Source: Zea mays (taxonomy: Eukaryota; Streptophyta; Magnoliopsida; Poales; Poaceae). From it: a stretch of 64,000 nucleotides of DNA. The first letter of the stretch is position 1, and every line of letters begins with the position of its first letter. The stretch is taken from NCBI RefSeq assembly GCF_902167145.1, contig NC_050097.1:141137982-141201981 (forward strand), read 5' to 3'. The notes beneath the pieces were generated by a model. The model made no database searches. It saw only the letters and a program-made list of their open reading frames with translations, and was not told the DNA's origin. A program made the translations under genes and the position numbers. This document shows positions 1-12,433 of the stretch, one piece after another.

Positions 1-173
1 ATCATTGCCATTGCACAGTTGTGCTGTTAAAAAAATTAACCATAGCCGAAGTTTTTTCACTACGCTCTCAAGCGAACACCATCATTTAGTGTTAACTTCG
101 TCAAAAAAGAGAGCTTCGTCAAAACTGCAAAAAAGAAACATCAACTTCGTAAATACCACAAGAAATCCATCAG

Positions 174-3115
174 ATGGCCAGAGTGCGTTCGACTGCAAGG
201 GTGACTCGTGAAGGAGAGGAGACCGAGGCCACGAAGACAGCTCCAATTTCCGAAGTCATGAGACAGTCAGGTCTAGTTGTGACAGAGGGAACTACTGACG
301 AAGGTGCCCCTATTACCGAAGCTGAACAGACCATTGCCGAATAAGAAGATGTTGAAGAGGATGAAGAAGATTATAGTATTTTGATCCCATCAAAACCGAT
401 CCATCTAGATTTTGAAAAATCTACCGTGTCTGAAGTTGAGATGCCCATGATGATGAAGTTGGGCTACTTTGGGGAAGCTGAAAGGAAACTTGTCCGATTT
501 GCCGGAGAAGAAACCACCCCAGCACCTAAGGATGATGAAGTAGTGGTTTTCAAGAGATTTTTCAGAGCAAGATTACGACTTTCTCTGAATGAGATGATAG
601 GGGAAGTTTTGAATTTTTTTGAAATATATCTTCATCAGCTGACCCCTAACACCATTGTTAGGCTTAGTGTTTTCATCTAGGCCCTCCGAAGCCAAGGGAT
701 GAGTCCAGATGCTGAAGCATTCTGCCGAGTGCATGAGTTGCACTACCAGACGAAGGCCAGGGCAGACGGTCTGCATGAAAATTTTGGCTGCTACACTTTT
801 GTGTATCGCAAGGATACGAAGGCCCCAGTTCTTAGCTACCGCACCAAATGGCCAACTGGCTGGAAAGGTGAATGGTTTTATATCAAGGCCGATGAGAAGA
901 ATAGGAGGAAACTGATGACGATGGTCATGTGCCCGTTGACTTTAAGCTTCGGAATGACCAGACCCCTGTGCAACATGTAGCTAGGGTCATCATGCTAGCT
1001 GGCCAAGGTAGAATTCAGGGTGGTGGCTGAACAAATCAGCACCAGGGACTTGGTGCAAGAATACCTAGCTAACCGAACTTACCCAACGTCAAGTGATTGG
1101 GTGATGCCGAAGATGAAGGGAACAAAGAAGAAATATGAACTTGTTCAATTACCTTATCGCTTTAAATTTGAAAAACAGTTCAAGCAACCTTGCCAAGAGT
1201 GGCTGGAGATGATTGAAACTATGTGTAATGAGATTTTGGGAAACTATACCAAAAAAGAAGACCAATTAATGATAGCAGCCTTCGGCACACGGCCAAAACA
1301 AAGGTTAAACCGGGTAATGGACGCTCTAAAATTTGAATACCCTGATTACGAGCAACTCAACAAGGGTGCCAAAGGGACAAAAAGGAAAAGGATTGTTAGT
1401 GTTCTGAGCAGACAAGCTGCCAGAATGGTGAAGGAAGATGAGAAAATTTTAAATAAGAGAAAATCCAGTCCCGAGCCGAAGGTGGCGGCTTTGAAGAAAA
1501 GAAAAGCTGCAACTCCAGAGCCAAAGGTGACTGAGGTGGAAGAGGAAACTCCTTCGACACCTCCTGCTGCCGAAGTGGAAGAGATTTTAAAGGTAATGAC
1601 TGAATTTTTACCTATCAAGCTGCTAAGTCCTCTGGTACCGGAACTAACGAATCTTTTACAGAAGAAGGATGAGCCCTCAACTACAAAAAAGATGGATGGG
1701 CAGAAAAAGCGAAGGATCGGCACCGTAATGGAAGCTATTGAATGGACACCACCATCGGCCTCGGCCACTGCCGAAGCAAACATTTCTATCGAAGCTGCAG
1801 CTGCCAACCTAGAGGTCACCCTATCTGGAATTGATAAATTGATATTGGGTATGCCTACAGAAGAAACAGCTGCGGCTGCAGAACAGGTCATGGCCCCAAT
1901 GCCTGACAAAGGGAAGAAAATCGCCGATGCTGCTTCGGAAGAAAAAGATTTCGACCTTCGGAACCTGGTCGGACAAGAACTATCTGAGGCCGAAAAGAAG
2001 GAGCTACAGGAATATGGCATTTCTTGTGGCTACCAGCCAGGAGCCATGCTCTTTGGTGGGATCGATGAAGAGGCCTTGGGATGCGTTCGCGACCGTATCG
2101 GGGCGAAGGTAATCGGCACTCTATCGAAGAGTGTCGGTTTTCCGAAGCTCGAAGCCGATATTAGCAGCTACCAACGACAACATATCGTCGGTAGTTTGTT
2201 TTATTCCAACTTAAGGTAAAATTCTTGTGATGAAGCAAAATTTTATTTTTTATTTTTGTGACGAAGCAAGTTTGCTGATGAAGGTTTATTTGTACAGAGT
2301 ATGCTGCTGAGCAAAGCACTACAAATGCAACAAGACCTCGAGGATAAAAAGAACGAAATTATAATTGAGGGTTTAGAGAACAAAATTAAAGAATACAAAG
2401 CTTCTCTTGAAAAGAAAGATTTCCTACCCCAAGCAATGGAAGGTTCCCTTGCAGAAGCGCAAACCGAAAATGCTAGATTAAACAGGGAACTTCTCCAAAA
2501 ATCAGAGAGCTTCGAACAAGAAAGAAAAAACTTGCAGACAAAATACAAAGCTGCACCAATCTTTGAAAGAGCTTCGGAACATGTGTCTGAGTTTTGGCAG
2601 CCGCTGCGTACAGCGATTGAAGAAGGTTTTCAACTCAGTTGGAGCCAGCGCTGAAAAGTTTACCCCTTCGGCTGAAAACATATCAAGCACCTTCAAACAC
2701 ATTGAAGGCGAAGTCGAGGCGCTTGACGAAGTAATAGCGGGGGACGGTGACTTCTGTGCCCTGCTAGCTTCTCGCGGCACAGCTGCAACATTTCTTAAAG
2801 CTTGTTGTACGCACAGGAAGATTGTCAATAGACCAACTTTTAGCCTATCTTCAACGGATTTGGTTGACATTCCCAGCGAGGCCCGAAGCATAGGGAGCAG
2901 ATTTATAACACAAATTTGGGCGAAGGGTGGTCGGGATTTGGCTGGTGACGAGGCCCGAAGCTTGCTTAAGCCAGTATGAAACTTATACCTGTTGCTTACC
3001 TTTTCTTGTGATTACTTTTTACCTTATACGGCTTTGTTGTGTGTAGGATGGTGATGCCGAAGATTAATAATCCGAAGCAGATTCCGAAGGCCGCTGAAGC
3101 TATTTTTAGGTCTGT
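174..3115 (+). pseudogene. Antisense ORF (aORF) of the cinful-like element, decayed
   Basis: A reading frame on the strand opposite to pol, from an ATG at 174. In-frame stops lie at 342, 678 and 978; the frame then stays open to 2219. Residues around 590-900 (FFEIYLHQLTP, then a W-x-EWFY motif) match the grass 'putative gypsy type transposon' (Transposase_28-like) family. The middle is Lys/Glu/Pro-rich and the end is coiled coil. A GT-AG intron at about 2216-2297 and another at about 2974-3046 sit where the intact relative at 56962-60189 has its introns. Exon 1 seems to have lost one base at the first donor, and a frameshift lies near 2600. The role of this protein is unknown. Confidence 0.75.
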
Positions 3116-3479
3116 CTGCATAGATCTTTTAGAGGCATTTGTATTATCTCTGTAAAAGACATTGTAATCGAGAATTGAACATTACTCTGTATATTTGTCC
3201 ATACCTTGTAATATATTTTTACCTTTTCTTCCATGTGTAAATTGCTTTGCTGTGGACGAAACTTGTATCTTTTGAGCCGAAGGCGAAAAACACCTTCCCT
3301 TCTTTTCGTACACAACGAAGCATATCTTCGCTTCTTCGTGCTCATCGAAGCATTGTTATCAAAGCTGAAGTATCTGTTTGTGCTTTATGTTATGATGATG
3401 ATGATCCTACAAATGTCTACATGAATGTATATGAATACAATGAATGATGTAATGTAATGTGCAAATGAATGTCCTAAAC

Positions 3480-3880
3480 AGACACACGAAACCACACCCA
3501 GACTCTGCATCCCCTTAAGAACGACTTTTGAGTCTTAAGCTCTGCATCCCCTTAGGAACGACTTTGAGATTCTTCACCTTCTATTTCGGTGGCATTTAAG
3601 TTCTGCATCCCCTTAGGAACGACTTTTGAACTTCTTCACCTTCTATTTCGGTGGTATTTGGCTCTGCATTCCCTTTGGAACGACTTTTGAGCAGAAAACT
3701 TACTCTGCGCTCCCTTAGGAACAACTTTTTTGTAGCTTCATCATGCTTTTGGCTCTGCATACCCTTAGGAACGACTTTTGAGTAGAAAACTTACGTTGTG
3801 CTCCCTTAGGAACGACTTTTTGCAGCTTCGTCATGCTCTGCATCCCCTTAGGGACGTCTTTTGAGCTTCTCCCTGTTTTT
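3480..3880. repeat. Degenerate tandem repeats between aORF and pol
   Basis: At least six spaced copies of a motif close to CTCTGCATCCCCTTAGGAAC followed by GACTTTTGAG, in units of roughly 50-65 bp, some with a TTCACCTTCTATTTCGG insert. A related array lies at about 60660-60990 in the zeon-like element. In both elements the array sits where the aORF and the gag/pol strand converge. The flanks 3116-3479 and 3881-4054 hold only AT-rich 3' sequence that I cannot assign. Confidence 0.75.
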
Positions 3881-4054
3881 CTGTTTGCACTCGATGGTGC
3901 ATGCTCAGATTTTACATATTACATCTTTTGGGGGATTCTGCCCTCGTAGGGCTAAATAAGTGAAAAATTACAAACTATGGCCCCATTAAAAACCTTTCTC
4001 CCCTCTTGAAAGGAAAAGGGTGCCATAGAAAAAATGAAAAAAGATTACATCATA

Positions 4055-7000
4055 TTACACATAGTATCGCCGAAGCTCATCCGCATTCCAAGATCTGGGT
4101 ATGTCGTTGCCGTCCATATCCTTCAATCTATAAGAATTGGGCCTTGATGAAGATACTACTAGAAAAGGACCTTCCAACTTCAGTTGCAACTTGCCCACTA
4201 TGTCTGGGTTGGCCACTCTACGAAGCACCAGATGCCCTGGCTTGATATTTTTCAATCAGACTTTTCTGCCACGCCATTTTATTGTTTGGGCCTAATATTT
4301 ATTGATGTGCTCTATAGCCTGAAGTCTGGTCCCTTCTATAGTATCTTTTGTTACTTGATAATCAGCTTCGTCTTCTGCCGAAGCTATTGTTCTTATTGAC
4401 CCTGTTTTTGCTTCTTCTGGAGTTATTGCTTCGTCACCAAATAGGAGCTTGAAGAGTGTAAATCCTATTGACCTTGACGCAGTTGTGTTGTGGCTCCACA
4501 CCACTTTAATCAGCTTGTCTGGCCACTTTCCTCTGGGCTGGTTGAAGATTAGCTTCATTATTCCTATCATTATAATACCATTTGCTCTTTCTACCAGCCC
4601 ATTTGATTCTAGATGCCTAATTGATGCAAAATGGATCTTCGTACCAATTTGGTCACAAAAATCTTTGAATGCTTCGACATCAAATTGTGTACCATTGTCC
4701 AAGGTTATTGCCTTCGGCACACCGAAGCGACAAACAATATTTTGCCAGAAGAATTTTTGGACCGCGACCAAAGTTATTGTAGCTAAGGGCTTCGCCTCAA
4801 TCCATTTGGAAAAATATTCTACTGCCACTACAACATACTTCAAGTTGCCTTGTGTTGGTGGGAGTGGACCCAACAAATCTAAGCCCCATCTTTGCAATGG
4901 CCAGGTTGGCTGTATTAGCTGAGTTAGCGACGAAGGTGGCTTTTGGTCTCTTGCACATTTTTGACAATTTTCGCACTTTTGAACTAGATCTACTGCATCC
5001 GAAGCTGCCTTCGGCCAATAAAATCCTTGCCTAAAAACTTTTCCCAGCAAAGGCCTGGACCCAATGTGAGATCCACACAAACCTGTGTGTATTTCCTTCA
5101 TTAGCTCTATACCTTCGATTCTGGATAAACACTTGAGAAGTGGAGAGCACACTCCATGTTTGTATAACTCCCCTTCTATCATGACATATGGTCTTGTCCT
5201 TGCTTCCATTCTTTTATTATAAACTTTGTCATCCGAAAGGCAATTACCTTGGAGGAAAGATATGATTGCAGTCCTCCAATCTTCACTATGTACAGGTGAT
5301 ATTGCGAGCACTGCTCTTTCCATAAGTTCAACTGAAGGTGTTTTTATCGTCTTAAAGAATACTTCAAAAGGTAGAGGGAGCCCCTGTGCTGCTGACTTAG
5401 CTAGTAGATCTGCATGCTCATTTTTCCCCTCTAGGAATATTTTTTACAGAAAAACCTTCAAAAGAGACCTCCAACCTTCGAACTGTGTCCAAATATTTTT
5501 CAAACTTCAGATCCCTTGCCTTGATGCTTTTGTCTACATGGCCAGAGATGACTTGGGAGTCAGTTTTAAGGATTGCCCTTCTGATTCCCATTGCCTTTAG
5601 TTTCCGAAGCCCCAACAGAAGGGCTTCGTACTCAACAATGTTATTTGTACAGCTAAAATCCAGTCTTGCTGCATAGCATGTTCTGACTTTAGAGGGCGCT
5701 ACTAGGACAGCAGCGGCTCCTACGTCGAAGGTTCCCCAAGAACCATCACAGAAGACTGTCCAGGCTTCGGCGTCTTTTGTTACTTCTTCCTGAGCCCCTG
5801 GCGTCCAATCAGCGATGAAATCCGCTAACGTCTGGGACTGAATTGAGGACATGTGTACATAGTCAATAGAAAATTCATTGAGCTCGGTAACCCATTTTCT
5901 GATCCTCCCAGTAGCTTCTCTATTCCTCATTATGTCTTTCAAAGGTTGCGATGAAGGAACAATTATATGATATGCTTGAAAATAATGTCGAAGCTTCCTG
6001 GAGGCCATCAACACAGCATATAGCGCCTTCTCCAATTCTGTATAATTTTTCTTCGATAAGCTTAGGACTTCGGAGACGAAATATACAAGTGCTTGTTTTT
6101 TGACCTGGCCATCTTGCTTCTCCTGTACAAGCGCTGCACTGACTACAGAGTGAGAGGCTACTACATATAAGAGTAATGGAGCCCCTGCGATGGTGGGGTT
6201 AGAGTTGTCAAGTCTATCAAGTATTGTTTTAACTCTTCGAAAGCCTTTTGTTGAACTGGGCCTCATTGGAAAACTTCGGCTGACTTCAGTATTTCAAAGA
6301 ATGGTAGATTCCTTTCTGCTCATCTAGATATAAATCTATTTAACGATACTAGCCTTCCTGCCAACCTTTGGGCCCCCTTCTTTGTATTTGGCGGCTCCAT
6401 CCAAAGGATAGCTTCAATCTTATTTGGGTTAGCTTCGATTCCCTTCGTTGATACTAGAAAACCAAGGAACTTGCCCTTCTTTACTCCAAAAACACACTTT
6501 TCTGGATTTAATTTTAGACCAGCTTGCCTGAAATTAGCAAATGTCTCCTGCAAGTCAGCAATATGATTCTCTTGCTTCGTGCTCTTTACTATGACGTCAT
6601 CAACATAAGTCAGCACATTCCTGCCTATTTGAGAGTGAAGTACCTTGGCTGTCATTCTGCTAAAGCTTTCTCTAGCATTCTTGAGCCCCTCAGGCATCCG
6701 AAGGTAGCAATAAGTGCCACTAGGAGTTATGAAACTATTCTTTGGCTCATCTTCCTTCTTCATCCAAATTTGATGATAGCCTGAGTAGCAGTCCAGTAGA
6801 CTCATGAGCTCCGAAGAAGCTGCTGCATCTCCAAGGGAGTCTATTCTTGGTAATGGGAACTCATCCTTTGGGCATGCTTTGTTGAGATCTGTGAAATCAA
6901 TACACATTCTTCATTTGCCATTAGCCTTCTTCACCATAACAGTGTTAGCTAGCCATTCTGGATATGTTACTTCTCTGATAACACCAGCACTGAGAAGTCT

Positions 7001-7999
7001 CTTTACTTCATTCCGAGCACCTTCAGCTTTATCATCAGACATCTTCCGAAGTCTTTGCTTCCTTGGCCTGAAAGATGGATCCACATTAAGTGAATGTTCA
7101 ATGACATCTCTGTTGACACCACAAAGATCATTGGTTGTCCAAGCAAAGTCATCTTTGTTGTTGAACAAAAACCTTATTAGAGTTTTTTCTTGCTCATCAG
7201 ATAGCTGAGATCCCAGCAGTACCCTTTGATTTGCTATATCTTCACATAGGAGCATAGGCTTCGGCTGATCTGCCGAAGCAACCTTCTCTCTTTTGTGCTT
7301 ATATTGTTGACAAGCTTTGGCTCCATCTATATTGTGGATAGCATTTGAATCTGTCCAACTCCCTTTGGCCCTTCTGGCAGCTTCTTGACTTCCATGGATG
7401 GAAATGGGCCCTTGTTCCGAAGGTATCTTCATGCATAAGTATGCTGGATGAAGCATTGCTTCAAAGGAATTAAGTGTTCCTCGACCAATGGTTGCATTGT
7501 AGGGGTATTCCATGTCGACAATGTCAAAAACAACTTGCTCAGTTCTTGTGTTGTGGACATAACCGAAGGTAACTGATATTGTGATTTTGCCAAGTGCCAC
7601 AATCTACCGTCCTTCGAAGCCACAAAGTGGGTGTGTAGCATCATGAATCTTGTCCTCTAGTTCTTGCATCTGCCAGAAAGCCTTTGCAAATATAATGCCC
7701 ACTGCACTGCCTGTGTCAACCAGAACATTGTGGACTAGAAATCCCTTGATGACACAAGATATGACCATAGCATCATTGTGAGGATAGTCTTTTAGCTGAA
7801 GATCCTCCTGGGAGAAGGTGATTGGGATGTGGGACCACTTGGACCTGACGAAGGGTCCTTGCACCACAACATGCTGCACTCTTCTCTGTGCTTCCTTCTT
7901 CTGCTTCTTGTTGGCTGGCTCTGAACTTGAACGGCCTGTGATTAGGAGCACCATCTTCATAACCGAAGGTGCTACAACTTCGTCGTTGAACGAAGCCAT
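4055..7999 (-). pseudogene. pol: Tat-type pol polyprotein (PR-RT-RH-aRH-IN), broken
   Basis: Order on the minus strand: a start at about 7999 (MASFNDEV), protease with DTGS near 7690, RT with CIDFTDLNKACPKDEFPLPR near 6900 and YVDD near 6605, a first RNase H region around 5950-6260, a second archaeal-type RNase H (FCDGSWG, NNIVEYEALLLGL) around 5500-5760, and integrase at 4292-5323 with its HHCC finger and D, D, E residues (GLDLLG, TLDNGTQF, LVERANG). A GPY/F-like tail ends near 4055. Stops near 7602 and 6909, a stop near 4290, and frame changes near 6300 and 5400 break it. It begins about 40 bases from the LTR, so there is no room for gag. Confidence 0.9.
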
Positions 8000-8029
8000 C
8001 AGCTCAATAGTGGAAGTGAGTTCACTGGA

Positions 8030-8040
8030 GGTGGGCGCCA
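8030..8040 (-). other. Primer binding site of the cinful-like element
   Basis: Directly inside the LTR on the minus strand is TTGGCGCCCACC, the same as in the zeon-like element. PBSs begin with TGG to pair with the tRNA CCA end; the priming tRNA was not identified. Confidence 0.65.
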
Positions 8041-8041
8041 A

Positions 8042-8676
8042 TGTTGGGGACTTGTTCTCAAATGCTATGAGTTAAGAACAAGGCAACACAAGATGTTAAT
8101 GGTTAAAGACCTTCGTCCTTTGAAGCATTATCTCCCTAAGGATATAATGATCTTCAGACGAAGGTTATGAAGGACATACCTTCATCATCTCAGCATATAA
8201 TAATGAAAGTAGAGAAGCATATGAAACATGGAAAATAATATGAGCAATTATATTGAATTATCAGATTATTTATATTCTCATTATTTCATCATGTATAAAC
8301 ATTAATAACAGTGAATTACATTTGTACCTTTGGCTTGACAGAAGGTATGAGTCCAAGAGTGACATGCGAGTGACTACCAGTCAGCGTGAACAGTACGGGG
8401 CTACTGTTCATCTAATTATAGGCACGGGACGAAGCCCAATCGAAATTACATTCACGTCCTTGATAACTAACTATAAGCGTAACACAAATTATCATGGACT
8501 GATCGGTCTTTTCCTCTTTAAGTCGATGTAGCCCTTCGTCTCAAGGCATGTCATTATGCCGAAGCTCCCTAGATCGTAGCTTCGGTGTATACCTTCGTGT
8601 TGTGTCTGCTTACGTGCTGTCCTGTCGAAGGTGTTTTTGCTTAGGGGACCTTCGGCGAAGAAGCAGGCCGCCAACA
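8042..8676 (-). repeat. 5' LTR of the cinful-like element
   Basis: A 635 bp LTR with TGTTGG and CCAACA ends. It aligns over its length, with many substitutions, to the 670 bp LTRs at 55984 and 62770. Shared blocks include the start, GTGAACAGTACGGGG and the CTTCG-rich end. The inverted repeat around 8386-8410 is the equivalent of the promoter hairpin in the zeon-like LTRs but has an imperfect arm. The candidate TSD is taggg at 8677-8681; its partner lies outside the window. Confidence 0.88.
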
Positions 8677-8976
8677 TAGGGGAACTTGCTCATTTTGCCC
8701 GCGAAGTGCTCTTGCTGCCATCTGAAAAATAGGAGTTTGCCACTATTATACTCAAGCCCCGATTTTTATGTGGTGACTTAACATTGTGAGGAAAAGGGAC
8801 ACAAGACCATTCTGAATCAAAATGGAAGATTAACATTCATCTTTTCATTAAGCATGATGGTTTTCCGGGTTACAATCATATTAGAAGATCCAACCCTCTA
8901 GCCGAGTACATCATTTCGTGCCAAAAGCTAAACTACGTAGTATTACATCTTCCTAATATGCTTTTTCCTAACCCAT

Positions 8977-9899
8977 CTAACCCTGAGTAGTAGAGGCAAC
9001 ACTGGCCTCAGGTGAAGGGGGTCCTCTAGAGGGAGCTGTGTCCAGGATAGAAGCTGGCTCAATCTCCTTGGGGTCCTCCTCCTCCTCGCTGTTTCCATCT
9101 GCCTCCATCTCTTGGTTCATCTCCTGATGGTGCCTATCCAGATGTGCATTGGCCTTATCCAGTTCCACCTGCACGTCATGGAGTTGATTTTCTAGGACTT
9201 CAATGGTCTTGTTCTAGATTTCCACCCGTTGCTCCAATCTTGGGTGCGATTGCCCATCTGCTCAATTTGGAGATCCTTCTCCTCCAACTCAGAGGACAGA
9301 TTGACCACGAAGACCTCCCTACTATCAAGGGTAGTCTTGGCAGTCTGAGCTAGCCCAGTAAAATGTGTCATGGCATCGCTTTGCAGGGCTTGCAGGTGGT
9401 ACAACGCACTCATGCACTGGACAGTGATCCTCCCAACCTGGTTGGGATGCATAGGCCACACATCCTTGGCATGGCACACTCGGTCGCACCACATCGGATC
9501 ATCCCTCTTCTTGGCGGGGAAGAGTCTGAGCGGGTGCATCATCATCTCCAGTGGATGGTATCCGCAGAAGGTCGTCAGGGCCTTCAATGCTGCAACCTCA
9601 GTGGTGTCATCCGCCTTGAATTTGACGGTCTCAGAATGCAGCGAACGCCACCCGGGCTATAGAGGGTGGAGCTCCAGGGTTAGCCAAACAATACAGCGTT
9701 GCACTTGGTGCTCCTCGTACAGCTGTACCGTGTACAGAGGTGGTGCAGGGTACCTAGGTGTGCTCAGTACCTCCCACAGAATAGAGGGAAAACCCTCTCG
9801 GGGAAGGTAGTCAAAGCTGAAGCAGGTGTTTGCACCATCGGCTGGGTAGGTGAAGCCATCTGTGTAAGAGGGGTAAGTGTGAGTGCCGGGGAACAATAG
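8977..9899 (-). pseudogene. Pre-gag ORF of E3, dsRBD-like plus coiled coil, decayed
   Basis: The minus-strand frame is open over most of this stretch, with stops near 9656 and 9191. The N-terminal part runs YLPREGFPSILWEVLS, then strand-like segments (PPLYTVQLYEEHQ, RCIVWLTLELHP) and a helix (DDTTEVAALKALTTFC), ending in RLFP. A heptad-like coiled coil and an acidic tail with an EEEED cluster follow. No good ATG is visible at the start. The position, right after the PBS once the solo LTR is removed, and the order of strands and helices match the pre-gag ORFs at 23206 and 48655. The function is unknown; RNA binding is inference only. Confidence 0.6.
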
Positions 9900-10183
9900 A
9901 AAAGAGAAAGTTGTACTTAAGTTAAAATGGAAATGGTTTCATGGATTGACTTGTTTTCACTTAGTTCACTTCTATGTTAGCAGTCCTTATCCAAAATTTT
10001 AGCCATATATTGATGCAATTTCCCTACAATACTAATTATCACATTCCTTTCATTCATGATTTATCATGCATGCATGCTCTTATGGACGTCCTCTCATCCA
10101 GCATAGGGGTGCTCCTAGGGCATCCCTCCTATTATAGTAATAGCCTGAATGACTTACTTATATAGCCACCTAGCTACTCCACT

Positions 10184-10246
10184 GTAACACTCTGATTTTG
10201 GGGGTATAAAATTTCTGTCTAATTATCACCCAAAATTATGTGTTAC
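10184..10246 (+). other. Terminal foldback of the solo LTR
   Basis: Arms GTAACACTCTGATTTTGGG (10184-10202) and CCCAAAATTATGTGTTAC (10229-10246) form an inverted repeat with a few mismatches, starting at the second base of the LTR. Equivalent foldbacks begin the E3 and E4 LTRs. Confidence 0.7.
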
Positions 10247-12433
10247 TCTTCTTTTTCTCACTCTAGGCTTTCTCTCTCTCTAGATTCTTTCTCCCTTTTT
10301 TCCTTTTGATTAGAAATAGCTTAAACTAGTGGAGGTTAGTTATTTATTTTTGCCAAAACCTTATGGGTCATGACATGTTGCATCATGCTGAGCTTAAAAT
10401 ATTCTTTGAAGTGTTGCACATGTTTGAATTAATTTGAATTTGAAACCTAATTTGAATTTGGATTTGAAAACCCTATAGAAAAAGAAATGGAAAAGGAATT
10501 AGAAAATCCAGAGAAAAAGAAAAGGATAAAGCAGCCTAGCCGGCCCAAGTCGGCCCAGCCAGGTCGCACGCCTGCGCCGCATGACAGGCGGACCTCGCCT
10601 GTCAGCGGCAGTTCCCCTCTCCCGCGCGCGTTCTCTATCTCGCTCTCTGCCCGCTGGGGCCAACCTATCAGCGCCAGATTTCTTCACCCGTGCGCTCCCT
10701 CTCTCTCTGTCTCGCGGGCCTGGATCGCCAGTCCCCGAGCCGTTGCCCATGCGCCCCTTTCTTCTCTCTCTGCACCGTGAACCTGCCCTGTCAGTTCTGC
10801 CCCCTCCACACTCGCCGTGGACCAGTGCATGCGCACTCGCGCACGTCACCAGATTTCTCGGCCACGACACCCGCCCACGCGCCCAGCTCCCTTCTTAGAG
10901 CCCCAGCAGTGCCCCGCGCACACCCCTCGCCTCATTTCGCACAGCTTCACCCTCTCTCGCGCTCTGCCCACACCACTAGCCGCCGCCGGAGTCCCGAGCC
11001 CGCGTTCCCGGCCATCCAGCTCGCCGGAGACCGCTCCAAGCCTCCCCGAGCTCTGCCCCGAGGTGAGACACCCATCCCCGTGCCCAATTTCCCCTATTGC
11101 GCCTTGTGTTCGGCCAATTTCACCTTCGCCGGTGCTCGGCCGCGGTGGTCTGCCGTGCTCGCTCGGTGGCCAGCCGATTTAACCCGGTCTAGTTCCCCGA
11201 AGTAGGTCCCTGTGTCACCCCTGCCTCTACTGAAGCTAGCCTAGGCCTTAGCGCGCCTTAAGTCCCCTCCCCGTGGCCGGAATGGCTCACCAGAGTTACT
11301 CTGGCCCGCCTGAGGCCTTCTCACCGCTGTTCTACCCTCTCTGCCCGTGGATTCATGGCCTCTTCCCCGCCATTGAGTTCGTCGTGGTGCCCTCTCCCTC
11401 TCTGCCCAACTCCGGCGACCCCGAAGCCACCCTAGCCCGCGCCAGCCTCAACTCCGGTGACCTCACCATTGCGGAGAGGAGCAGCGCCGCCCGGAGCCGT
11501 CTGTTTCCCCCTGGTCTGATCCCCTCCGTCCGATTCAGATAGAACGGCTCAGATCACGGATAACGCTTCGCGCACGCGCGCCCTGACGCCCTGGCCCGCC
11601 TGTCAGCGCCCAAACCCTCTAGCACTGGGCCCGCTCGGTCAGCGCGCTCTCCCCCTCTGTCGCTGACACTCCCTAGCCCGCCTGTCAGCACTCGCTCGCG
11701 CGCGCACGCCCTCGGCCGCAGATCTAATCTCAGCCGTTGATTTTAGATCTGACGGTTAGATTCACCCGATACCCATTCACGCGGTAGTTTTATTAAAGAG
11801 ACCCTCGGTTTACTGGAAATCAACACGCCGTCCCTGGTTTTTGCGTGCAGGCCCCTGTAATCTTGCAGATTTAACCCTGGACTTTTAAATATTCACAGAA
11901 TTAGACCTAATTTCATATTTTGAATTCCCAAACTTGTTTATTTCATAACTTTTGCATATGAAGTCCAAATTTAGTGATTCAAATTGCAAAATGTTCTTAG
12001 AATTATTCTCTGTTTAAATAAAATGGTTTCACTTACTTTTTGCACATTCTAATTTTTATGATTGAGTATGAACTAATATAGATGTAGTTTTATTTATTTA
12101 ATAAAATAAATAAAAGGAGAACCTTAGAAATTTAATCATGTTTAAACTTGTGAGATTAATGATATGTATTAGATGAGATCATCTCTGTTCTAATTTTTAA
12201 GTCACAATAAAATAAAGTGAACTATGATTATGTACCTGTAAGTAACACTTAGGGAAATAACAATCTATTTTCAAATGAAGTTAATTTATGTTATATTCCA
12301 TGTTATACTTTAAATTCAGTATCCCTTATGTAGTGTTGTGTCCTTTTAAGATGTGATCCAATGTTTGTACATGTTTGGTGTGATGTTCATTTGTACTTTC
12401 CAAATGTATTGAATGCATGCTCGCTTTATTTAG

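Larger units (their letters stand above)
1..8676 (-). mobile_element. Cinful-like Ty3/gypsy (Tat-type) element, left end outside window
   Basis: The right-hand part of an LTR retrotransposon read on the minus strand. From right to left it has an LTR (8042-8676), a PBS, a degenerate pol (protease, RT, two RNase H regions, integrase), a repeat-rich spacer and, on the plus strand, an antisense ORF. The second LTR must lie left of base 1. No gag sits between PBS and protease. The LTR and leader closely match those of the element at 55984-63439, so they belong to one family. The archaeal-type second RNase H and the antisense ORF are known traits of the Tat lineage. The resemblance to maize cinful-1 is from memory. 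Confidence 0.85.

Noticed and set aside
10487..11542. Several long open frames in the GC-rich part of the solo LTR
   Set aside because: Open on several frames and both strands because of base composition; only the frame ending at donor 11062 was kept as a weak candidate first exon.
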